A stretch of 38,175 nt of DNA, from NCBI GenBank assembly GCA_003600225.1, contig QZFT01000068.1, positions 1 to 38,175 on the forward strand. Direction: 5' to 3'. The notes beneath the pieces were generated by a model, which was not told the origin of the DNA, did not search any database, and was given only the letters and a program-made list of their open reading frames with translations. This document shows positions 15,960-22,920 of the stretch, piece by piece. The translations under genes and the position numbers were made by a program. Positions within the stretch are counted from its first letter, which is position 1, and every line of letters begins with the position of its first letter. The stretch comes from Pseudonocardiaceae bacterium YIM PH 21723 (lineage in GTDB: Bacteria; Actinomycetota; Actinomycetes; Mycobacteriales; Pseudonocardiaceae).

Positions 15960-16763
15960 TCACAGCCGATTGCCGCTGGCAGGCAATCCCGCTCCCTCAT
16001 CGAGAACGGCAGCCAGCCGGCGGAGACAGGCGAGTGATTCCTCCTCGTCCAATGCCACACGATCGAGCGTTCCCATCAGCTCGTAAAAGACCGCCAATTC
16101 CGAATGCTCCTCATAAAAGATCGCCGTCACCGGGGTCTCCGCGTAGGCCAGCGGCCGAAAGCCGTCGAACTCCAGTACCCGGAACGGCGTGCGCACCGGT
16201 CCGGCAGGCGGCACGACGCGGATCGACACCCGCGGCAGAACAGCCAGCCGGATCAGGTGGTGCAGCTGCTCCGACATCAGCTCCAGGTCGCCGATCGGCG
16301 TGTGCAGCGCCTGCTCGTGCAGGAAGAACACGCATTCCGGGTGACCGATCAGGTCGAAGATGTCCTCCCGCCCCGGCACTCCGGCCGTGCGCGCGTAGTC
16401 CGGGGTCCGCAGCAGCGCCGGGATCAGCTGGGTCGCGTACTGACGCACCCGGAACGCCTGGCGCTCCTGCCTGGCCAGCAGACACTGATCGGTGGTCGGC
16501 AGAATCCAGCCGGGCGCACCGAACCCCTCGTTGAGTTCCAGCAGGCGCCGTCGCTGTTCACCGGTGACCCGGCACTGGGCCAGCAACGCGGACAGGTCCT
16601 CGTTGCTCACTCCCCGCTTGCCGTGCAGCAAGCGGTACAGCCGCGGCCGGCTCCAATCCAGGACATGAGCCAGTTCCGGCACGCTCTTGTGCGCGCGTTG
16701 CATGACCTCGCCGAGGGCGGCGCCGAGTTCGCGACCGCGGATCGTTGGTTCCATATCGTCCAC
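15960..16763 (-). CDS. XRE-family regulator with DUF5753 domain
   Basis: A 267-residue DNA-binding protein. The N-terminal helix-turn-helix is seen as GAALGEVMQRAHKSVPELAHVL then SRPRLYRLLHGKRG (about 13-51), and the rest (about 95-265) matches DUF5753, the companion domain of the many paralogous actinobacterial regulators that include Scr1-type proteins. The start is GTG 16763 or ATG 16754. It lies 129 bp upstream of the ESX-substrate set on the same strand and may control it. It is divergent from the propeller lipoprotein. Confidence 0.88.
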   Translation of the reverse strand: MDDMEPTIRGRELGAALGEVMQRAHKSVPELAHVLDWSRPRLYRLLHGKRGVSNEDLSALLAQCRVTGEQRRRLLELNEGFGAPGWILPTTDQCLLARQERQAFRVRQYATQLIPALLRTPDYARTAGVPGREDIFDLIGHPECVFFLHEQALHTPIGDLELMSEQLHHLIRLAVLPRVSIRVVPPAGPVRTPFRVLEFDGFRPLAYAETPVTAIFYEEHSELAVFYELMGTLDRVALDEEESLACLRRLAAVLDEGAGLPASGNRL

Positions 16764-16903
16764 GGGATTTCACGATCATGTATGTCCCGGGGGCCATCTC
16801 CAGCGAAATCGTTCGTCCGATCCGGTGGCAAACCCGACTGAGCATCGAAATTCACACCTGCTAGAAACTCACATGGAACTTATTTCGCTGTGAATGGAGC
16901 GCT

Positions 16904-18109
16904 ATGCGTGTCAGGCCGTCCCGGTTGGCCGTGCTGATCAGCCTGGTGGCGTTGGTAGCCGCCTGCTCGAACGCAGAGGCTCAGCTGGAGACGCCGAAGC
17001 CGGCGCCCAGCACCAGCGTCGCGCCGAAAATCCCGGTGCTGCCCGGAATGCCGGAGGTGCGCGACCCGAAGAACGTGTACTCCGAGGCCGGGCCCGGCAT
17101 GGTCCGCGCGGATCTGAAGGCGCACCCGAAGCTGGTGTACGTCCCGCACAGCGAGTCCGGGGACGTCTGGGTCATCGACCAGCAGACCTTCCAGGTCGTG
17201 GGCCAGTACAAGGCGGGCGTCGAGGTGCAGCACGTGGTCCCCTCCTGGGACCTGAAGACCCTGTACGCCACCGATGACCTCGGCGACGTGATGATGCCGT
17301 TCGACCCCGCGACCGGGAAGCCCGGACCGGCCTTCCCCACCGTGGACCCGTACAACCTGTACTTCACCCCGGACGGCAAGTTCGGCATCTCGGTGGCCGA
17401 GCGGCTCAAGAAGCTGGTCTGGTACGACCCCAAGACCTGGCAGATCACCGGCGAGACTCCCACGCCGGACTGCGGCGGCATCGATCACGCCGACTTCGCC
17501 CTGGACGGTAAGACCGCCGTGTTCACCTGCGAGTTCTCCGGACGCATCGCGGTGATCGACGTGGTCTCCCACCAGCTGCTACGCATGATCGACATGCCGC
17601 AGCGGAACACCAGGATGGGCCCGCAGGACATCAAGCTGAGCCCGGACGGTTCGCTCTACTTCATCGCCGACTCCGACTCCGACGGCGTCTGGGTGGTGGA
17701 CGGCGCGGCCACCAAGGTGATCAAGCACATCCCGACCGGTGACGGGGCGCACGGCATCTACCTGGACCGGCAGGCCAAGCGGATGTTCGTCACCAACCGG
17801 CACGAGGGCACGGTGTCCGTGCTGGACGCGTTCACCGGCGACGCGATCACCAAGTGGGTCATCCCCGGCGGGCACCAGGCAGGCCACGCCGGGCACGGGC
17901 AGAGCGGCGCCAGCCCGGACATGGGCGCACTGACCGCGGACGGTGAGCAGCTCTGGCTGTCCGGCCGCTACCACGGCGAGGTCTACGTACTGTCCACCAA
18001 GGACGGTTCGCTGATCCACAAGATCAAGACCGGCCGGGGGCCGCACGGGCTCACCGTGTGGCCGCAGCCTGGCCGATATTCGATCGGGCACACCGGAATC
18101 ACCCGGTAG
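16904..18109 (+). CDS. YVTN-type beta-propeller lipoprotein
   Basis: A 401-residue exported lipoprotein with lipobox VAAC near residue 21. The mature part is built from repeated blades of about 45 residues with patterns such as SGDVWVIDQQTFQVV, SGRIAVIDVVSHQLL, EGTVSVLDAFTGDAI and HGEVYVLSTKDGSLI, typical of YncE/YVTN seven-bladed propellers. Several blades carry histidines (HQAGHAGHGQ near 325-334), which could bind a metal. Such proteins often act as binding or scaffold proteins; no enzymatic motif is seen. GGAG lies a few bases before the ATG. Confidence 0.85.
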   Translation: MRVRPSRLAVLISLVALVAACSNAEAQLETPKPAPSTSVAPKIPVLPGMPEVRDPKNVYSEAGPGMVRADLKAHPKLVYVPHSESGDVWVIDQQTFQVVGQYKAGVEVQHVVPSWDLKTLYATDDLGDVMMPFDPATGKPGPAFPTVDPYNLYFTPDGKFGISVAERLKKLVWYDPKTWQITGETPTPDCGGIDHADFALDGKTAVFTCEFSGRIAVIDVVSHQLLRMIDMPQRNTRMGPQDIKLSPDGSLYFIADSDSDGVWVVDGAATKVIKHIPTGDGAHGIYLDRQAKRMFVTNRHEGTVSVLDAFTGDAITKWVIPGGHQAGHAGHGQSGASPDMGALTADGEQLWLSGRYHGEVYVLSTKDGSLIHKIKTGRGPHGLTVWPQPGRYSIGHTGITR

Positions 18110-18171
18110 AGAGCGAAACCTTCTCCTGCTCCGCACTGTTCGGCGGCATGCCGTCCGCCATGGGAGCGAGA

Positions 18172-18987
18172 ATGCGTGTCCTTTCCGCCGTCGTCGTTGT
18201 GCTCGGCGCGCTGCTGGTCCCGATCACCGCCTCGGCAGGCCCGTCGGCCTGCCCCTCGGTGGGTACGAACTGGTCGGGACCAGGTCCGTTCGCGGTGACC
18301 AGTGAGCAGAGCGGCGTCGGGCACACGGTGTTCCGGCCGACCGACCTGACCACCTGTTCGCATCCGGTGATCCTGTGGGGCAACGGAACCGGAGCCACCC
18401 CCGACAACTACCTCCAACTACTGCAGCACCTCGCCTCGCACGGCTTCATCGTGGCGGCGGCGAACACCGAACAGTCCGGCAGCGGCAAGGAGATGCTGGC
18501 CGGACTGGACTGGGTGACCGGCGAGAACAGCAAGCCGGGCAGCCCGTACGCCGGTCATGTGGACCTGGCGCACGTGGGTGCCAGCGGGCACTCACAGGGC
18601 GGTGCGGGCACCGTCCAGGCCGGCGCAGATCCCCGGGTCGTCAGCACCGTGCCGATCGAGCCGGGTCCGGGCGGGGACAACGGGAAACTGCACGGGTCGG
18701 TCTTCTGGCTGGCCGGGCAGTTCGACCTGATCGTGTTGCCGATCCTGCTGGTGCTGCCCCGCTACCAGCAGTCCGGCCACATCCCCGCCGTCTACGGCGA
18801 ACTGGCCGGCGCGACTCACCTGACGCCGCAGGGCGACGGCGGAGGTTTCCGAGGCCCGATCACGGCGTGGTTCCGCTACCAGCTGATGGGCGACGCGCAG
18901 GCCCGCGCCGAGTTCGTCGGCCAGAACTGTGGGCAGTGCGGGTCGAAGGCCTGGTCCAACTTCCAGCGCAACGCCAAAGTCCAGTAG
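18172..18987 (+). CDS. Secreted alpha/beta hydrolase A (cutinase/PETase-like superfamily)
   Basis: A 271-residue secreted hydrolase. After the signal peptide (cut near ASA, 22-23) comes CPSVG, then the core with HPVILWGNGTG (64-74, oxyanion region) and the nucleophile elbow GHSQG (S141). D185 (AGQFD) and H216 (GATHLTP) complete the triad. A C-terminal CGQC (253-256) could form a disulfide. It probably splits an ester of a lipid or polyester. I chose the ATG at 18172, preceded by GGAG. It follows the propeller gene by 62 bp and may be cotranscribed. A close paralogue is at 20257. Confidence 0.87.
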   Translation: MRVLSAVVVVLGALLVPITASAGPSACPSVGTNWSGPGPFAVTSEQSGVGHTVFRPTDLTTCSHPVILWGNGTGATPDNYLQLLQHLASHGFIVAAANTEQSGSGKEMLAGLDWVTGENSKPGSPYAGHVDLAHVGASGHSQGGAGTVQAGADPRVVSTVPIEPGPGGDNGKLHGSVFWLAGQFDLIVLPILLVLPRYQQSGHIPAVYGELAGATHLTPQGDGGGFRGPITAWFRYQLMGDAQARAEFVGQNCGQCGSKAWSNFQRNAKVQ

Positions 18988-18996
18988 TGGGGTGGA

Positions 18997-19027
18997 GGCT
19001 GGGCCCGCCGGAGGGGCGGGCCCAGCC
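18997..19027. terminator. Bidirectional terminator between hydrolase A and the secreted trio
   Basis: A perfect 13-bp GC-rich stem (18997-19009 with 19015-19027) with a five-base loop sits between the two convergent stops at 18987 and 19033, so it can serve both directions. Confidence 0.88.
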
Positions 19028-19032
19028 GGCAC

Positions 19033-19380
19033 TCACGAGGACGGAGTCCACTCCACCGTCGTGGTGCAGTTCGGCGGCGGGCTGATGAACACGGTCGCCC
19101 TGGTGGTGCCGTCCGGTTTGACCACCAGTACCCGGATCGTGGACACGTCGGTGCACTGGAAGATCCGGAACACGAACGTGCCGCCGTTGACCAGGTCGTC
19201 CTGCTCCAGCACGTTGCTCTCACCGTTGGTGCGCTTGACGGACATCATCACGATCGGCAGGTTCTGCCCGGTGTGGTTGACCACGTTGACCACATACGGT
19301 CCGGCCTGCGGTGCGGCGGTGGCGGTGGCACCGCCGCCCAGCAGCGCGAACGCGGTCAGCAACGCGGCGCCCCGGATCAC
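19033..19380 (-). CDS. Small secreted protein, third member of a paralogous trio
   Basis: A 115-residue exported protein. I start it at GTG 19380, whose GTGA overlaps the stop of the previous paralogue. This gives a clean signal peptide (IRGAALLTAFALLGGGATATAAP); the longer frame upstream is arginine/histidine-rich noise. The mature part has the same plan as its two upstream neighbours: a YVVNVVNHTGQ strand, a middle strand pair, a cysteine in FQCTDV and a second in PNCTTTVEW. Two cysteines suggest one disulfide in a small beta protein. I do not recognise the family. Confidence 0.8.
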   Translation of the reverse strand: MIRGAALLTAFALLGGGATATAAPQAGPYVVNVVNHTGQNLPIVMMSVKRTNGESNVLEQDDLVNGGTFVFRIFQCTDVSTIRVLVVKPDGTTRATVFISPPPNCTTTVEWTPSS

Positions 19381-19724
19381 GGGTTGCCCCAGACGACCTC
19401 GGTCGTGCAGTCCGGCTGCGGGAGGATCGTGCCGGTGGACTTGAAGTTCGTCCCGTACGAGATCCCCTGGATGAACTGCTTGACGTCGTTGCACGGTCCC
19501 AGGTCGAAGACCTTGCGCTGACCGGGTGGCAGCGTGCGCTGCCCCAGGAACACCGCGTTGGGATTGCTGAACTTCGTCAGGCTGACCACCACGTCGTCGA
19601 AGGTGATCACCGAGTTGTTGACCACGGTCAGCGTGTAGTTCTGCGCGGGCGCGGCCTGCGCGGCCACCCCGCCGCCGAGCAGCGCGGCGACGACCGAACC
19701 GGTCGCGAGCATGGTGCGGAACAT
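19377..19724 (-). CDS. Small secreted protein, second member of a paralogous trio
   Basis: A 115-residue exported protein with a signal peptide ending QAA near residue 24. The mature part begins NYTLTVVNNSVITFDDVVVSLTKF and continues with LPPGQRKVFDLGPC and PDCTTEVVW. It aligns by eye with the protein upstream (NYRVEVVNFSGETFDEIVVAVSRHSNP, LPPGNAAQFDLGTC, VGCDDQIVI) and the one downstream. Function is unknown; the fold is probably a small beta sandwich with one disulfide. It follows the first member by 9 bp and overlaps the third by four bases. Confidence 0.83.
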   Translation of the reverse strand: MFRTMLATGSVVAALLGGGVAAQAAPAQNYTLTVVNNSVITFDDVVVSLTKFSNPNAVFLGQRTLPPGQRKVFDLGPCNDVKQFIQGISYGTNFKSTGTILPQPDCTTEVVWGNP

Positions 19725-19733
19725 GGTCTCCCC

Positions 19734-20090
19734 CTAGTTGGTGTTGCGGATGACGATCTGGTCGTCGCAGCCCACGGGATCCCCCTGGATGTTGCCGGTG
19801 TTGAACAACGAGACCCCGCCCTTCACCCCGGCGACGGCGAACTGGGCCACGTCGGCGCAGGTACCCAGGTCGAACTGCGCGGCGTTCCCCGGCGGCAGCG
19901 GCGGGCTGTGCAGTAACTGGGAAGCCGGATTGCTGTGCCTGCTCACCGCGACGACGATCTCGTCGAAGGTCTCGCCGGAGAAGTTGACGACCTCGACGCG
20001 GTAGTTCTGTGGCGCCTGGGCCTGGGCCGGTGCGGCCAGGCCCAGCGGAAGCAGCAGCGCGGCTCCCAGTGCGGCCAGTGTGGATCGCAT
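19734..20090 (-). CDS. Small secreted protein, first member of a paralogous trio
   Basis: A 118-residue exported protein. The ATG at 20090 is chosen because GAGGGGGA lies about five bases upstream and a clean signal peptide (ending AQA) follows; an upstream in-frame ATG would add polar residues. It shares with its paralogues the VVNFSGETFDEIVV strand, the SNP turn, the PPG..FDLGTC cysteine and a second cysteine near the C-terminus (VGC). The three genes form one operon, divergent by 166 bp from hydrolase B and convergent with hydrolase A, so hydrolases and small proteins probably evolved as one set. Role unknown. Confidence 0.85.
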   Translation of the reverse strand: MRSTLAALGAALLLPLGLAAPAQAQAPQNYRVEVVNFSGETFDEIVVAVSRHSNPASQLLHSPPLPPGNAAQFDLGTCADVAQFAVAGVKGGVSLFNTGNIQGDPVGCDDQIVIRNTN

Positions 20091-20256
20091 GAAATCCCCC
20101 TCGGTTCGTGCGTACCGCATCACCCTAGGTTCGCGTTTTCGCTGGTCACAGAGCCGAGTTTTGCTAGCTGACAGGGGTTGGGCCGGCTTACCCAGTGGAA
20201 ATCAAGGGGAAAAGGCAGTAGGGCTTTCCACTGTTAAGGGGAGGAACCTGCCTCGC

Positions 20257-21141
20257 ATGCGAATCCCTGTGCGTGTACTCGGTGCGATAGTCGGATTGGT
20301 CGGTGCCCTCCTCGTCGCGGCGCCGGCGGCCTCCGGAGCGGCCGGCTGCCCTTCGGTGAACGGGAAGTGGGCGGATCCCGGACCCTTCGCGGTGATCAGC
20401 GAACAGAGCGGGGACGGTCACACGGTCTTCCGGCCCACCGACCTCGGTACCTGCCTGCATCCGGTGATCCTCTGGGGCAACGGCACCTGGGCCACCCCGG
20501 CGAACTACCAGAAGCTGCTGGAGCACTTCGCCTCACACGGCTTCATCGTGGCCGCCGCGAACACCACGTGGGCCGGTTCAGGGAAGGAGATGCTCGGTGG
20601 CCTGGACTGGGTGAGCGCGGAGAACTCCCGCACCGGCAGCCCGTACTTCGGCAAGGTGGACACCGCGCACGTGGGTGCCTCCGGCCATTCACAGGGTGCC
20701 GGCGGCGCGATCGCCGCCGGAGCAGACCCTCGGGTCGGGGATACCGCTCCGATCGAGCCCGGCGGCCCCTGGGGTGACGTGACCGGACTGCACGGACCGA
20801 TGTTCATTCTGGCCGGGCAGAACGACAAGACGGTGAGCCCGGCTTCGGTGGTGGCCAGGTACGACAACGCCGGCCACATCCCGGCGATCTACGGCGAGCT
20901 GGCCGGCGCGAACCACCTGACCCCGGTGGGCGATGGCGGCGGCTTCCGCGGCCCGGTCACCGCCTGGTTCCGCTACCGGCTGATGGCCGACCCGCAGGCC
21001 AGGCCGGAGTTCACCGGCCCGAGCTGTGGCCAGTGCACCTCGACGGCCTGGTCGGACTTCCGCCGCAACGCCCGAGCAGACGGCTGGGGCGGCCGCCGGT
21101 GGACCAGCACGGAGCCGGTCAGACCTGTCGACGCTCGGTGA
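20257..21141 (+). CDS. Secreted alpha/beta hydrolase B (paralogue of hydrolase A)
   Basis: A 294-residue secreted hydrolase that aligns along its whole length with hydrolase A: CPSVNGKW, GPFAVISEQSGDGHTVFRPT, the nucleophile S145 in GHSQG, D190 (AGQND), H220 (GANHLTP) and the C-terminal CGQC (257-260). It is about 20 residues longer at the C-terminus, with a tryptophan/arginine-rich tail. The start ATG 20257 follows GGGGAGGA by about 11 bases; the frame is open further upstream but the signal peptide begins here. Substrate is likely an ester of hydrophobic polymer or lipid type; family membership is firm, specificity is not. Confidence 0.87.
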   Translation: MRIPVRVLGAIVGLVGALLVAAPAASGAAGCPSVNGKWADPGPFAVISEQSGDGHTVFRPTDLGTCLHPVILWGNGTWATPANYQKLLEHFASHGFIVAAANTTWAGSGKEMLGGLDWVSAENSRTGSPYFGKVDTAHVGASGHSQGAGGAIAAGADPRVGDTAPIEPGGPWGDVTGLHGPMFILAGQNDKTVSPASVVARYDNAGHIPAIYGELAGANHLTPVGDGGGFRGPVTAWFRYRLMADPQARPEFTGPSCGQCTSTAWSDFRRNARADGWGGRRWTSTEPVRPVDAR

Positions 21142-21152
21142 TACCGGAGCCC

Positions 21153-21204
21153 CGAAGTTGACGATGTTCGGGGCTCGTTCCTCGCCCGAACATCGTCAAC
21201 TTCG
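21153..21204. terminator. Long perfect inverted repeat, bidirectional terminator and repeat-family member
   Basis: The arms 21153-21172 and 21185-21204 are perfectly complementary over 20 bp with a 12-base loop. It lies 11 bases after the hydrolase B stop and 3 bases after the DUF4233 stop, so it can end both transcripts. The arm sequence CGAAGTTGACGATGTTCGGG recurs with one change at 33142-33161, so it is a repeated element, not just any stem. Confidence 0.88.
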
Positions 21205-21207
21205 TTC

Positions 21208-21567
21208 TCAGTTCTGTGCCTCGTGCTCGGCGATCCGGCGCTTGAGGTCGGCGCGGAACCAGAGGAAGCACACCCAGACCAGGGCGAAGATGACGCCCAT
21301 GACACCCAGCGGCAGCGAGATCAGGCCACAGAAGATCATCGCGACCTGCAGTGCCAGGGCGAACTTGAGGCCCCACGGGCGGCGCTGGACGCCGGACGCG
21401 ACCACCATCAGCAGCGCCAGCGCGACCACGATCCAGCCGCCCGCCGAGTCGATCCCGCCACCGAGCTTCTCGATGACCAGCAGGGACAGGCCGACGGTGA
21501 TCGCTTCGAGGATGAGCGTGCCGGCCATGATGCCGCGCAGGCCCTTCCACGGATCGGGCGCACTCAT
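21208..21567 (-). CDS. DUF4233 membrane protein
   Basis: A 119-residue protein with four hydrophobic helices (about 10-35, 43-60, 67-82, 86-103), starting PWKGLRGIMAGTLILEA, which is typical of DUF4233. The family has no known function but is regularly encoded after folC in actinobacteria, as here; the ATGA overlap with folC indicates coupling. In many relatives ndk comes next, whereas here the long inverted repeat and hydrolase B follow. Confidence 0.9.
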   Translation of the reverse strand: MSAPDPWKGLRGIMAGTLILEAITVGLSLLVIEKLGGGIDSAGGWIVVALALLMVVASGVQRRPWGLKFALALQVAMIFCGLISLPLGVMGVIFALVWVCFLWFRADLKRRIAEHEAQN

Positions 21568-22916
21568 TCCGGCTGCTTTCCGAACAGGGTCCGCGCCTCG
21601 CCGGCGGTGACCACCGAACCGGTGATCACCACACCGGAGCCGGACATCGGCACGTCCGCGTCCTCGCTGGTCTCGGCCAGCTGGACGGCGGACGCGATGG
21701 CGTCGTCCAGGCGGTGCTCGACCAGTACCCGGTCCGGGCCGAAGATCTGGGTGGCCTCGCCGGCCAGCACCTCCGGGTCCATCGCCCGCGGCGAGGAGTT
21801 CCGGGTGATCACGATCTCGTCCAGCACCGGCTCCAGCGCGTTCAGGATGCCGTCGGCGTCCTTGTCGTTCATCACCGCGACCACGCCGACCAGCTTGGTG
21901 AAGTTGAACTCCTCGGACAACGCGGTGGCCAGGGCCTGCGCGCCGTGCGGGTTGTGCGCGGCGTCCACGAACACCGTCGGGGAGCTGCGTACCCGCTCCA
22001 GCCTGCCCGGGGACGCGACGGCGGCGAACGCCTCGCGCACCGCGTCGATGTGCAGCTGGTTCTGCGGGCCCGAGCCGAAGAACGCCTCGACCGCGGCCAG
22101 CGCCAGCGCGGCGTTGTCCGCCTGGTGCTTGCCGTGCAGCGGGAGGAAGACCTCTTCGTAGACCCCGCCGAGGCCCTGCAGCCGGAGCACCTGGCCGCCG
22201 ACCGCTGTGACCCGCTCCAGCACGCCGAACTCCTGGCCCTGCCGGGCGACGGTGGCGTCCACCTCGACCGCGCGTTCCAGGATCACCTGCAACGCCTCGG
22301 GCTGCTGCTGGCCGACGATCGCGATGGCGCCGGGCTTGATGATGCCCGCCTTCTCCTTCGCGATGCCGCCCAGATCGCTGCCCAGGTATTCGACGTGGTC
22401 GACGCTGACCGGGCAGATCACCGCGATCTTGCCGTCGGCCACGTTGGTGGCGTCCCAGGTTCCGCCCAGGCCCACCTCGATGATCCCGGCCTCGACCGGG
22501 GCGTCGGCGAACGCGGCGAACGCCATCGCGGTGAGCACCTCGAACTTGCTCATCCGGATCCCGGCGCTGTCCTCGGCCGAGTCCACCATGCCCAGGTACG
22601 GCTGGATGTCCCGGTACACCTCGACGTACTTCTCCGGGTCGATCGGCGCGTTGTCCACGCAGATCCGCTCGGTGACCGTCTGCAGGTGCGGGCTGGTGGT
22701 CCGGCCGGTGCGCAGCCCGATCCGGCTGAGCAGCGCGTCGATCATCCGGCTGGTCGAGGTCTTGCCGTTGGTGCCGGCGATGTGGATCACCGGATAGCTG
22801 TGCTGGGGGTTGCCCAGCACATCCATCAACCGCTCGATCCGGCTCAGCGTCGGATCGATCTTCGTCTCCGGCCAGCGGGTGTTGAGCTCGGCCTCGATCT
22901 GCTGAAGTGCGTCCAC
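21564..22916 (-). CDS. folC: Folylpolyglutamate synthase / dihydrofolate synthase
   Basis: A 450-residue cytosolic Mur-ligase-type enzyme that adds glutamate to folates (and, if bifunctional, to dihydropteroate). The ATP-binding loop HIAGTNGKTS is at 45-54, followed by TTSPHLQTVTERICV (substrate loop), a VEAGIIEVGLGGTWDATN segment and the C-terminal VFVDAAHNPHGA motif. Length is normal. The start is GTG 22916, four bases after the valS stop, and the stop overlaps the DUF4233 gene. Confidence 0.95.
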   Translation of the reverse strand: MDALQQIEAELNTRWPETKIDPTLSRIERLMDVLGNPQHSYPVIHIAGTNGKTSTSRMIDALLSRIGLRTGRTTSPHLQTVTERICVDNAPIDPEKYVEVYRDIQPYLGMVDSAEDSAGIRMSKFEVLTAMAFAAFADAPVEAGIIEVGLGGTWDATNVADGKIAVICPVSVDHVEYLGSDLGGIAKEKAGIIKPGAIAIVGQQQPEALQVILERAVEVDATVARQGQEFGVLERVTAVGGQVLRLQGLGGVYEEVFLPLHGKHQADNAALALAAVEAFFGSGPQNQLHIDAVREAFAAVASPGRLERVRSSPTVFVDAAHNPHGAQALATALSEEFNFTKLVGVVAVMNDKDADGILNALEPVLDEIVITRNSSPRAMDPEVLAGEATQIFGPDRVLVEHRLDDAIASAVQLAETSEDADVPMSGSGVVITGSVVTAGEARTLFGKQPE

Positions 22917-22920
22917 GTTC

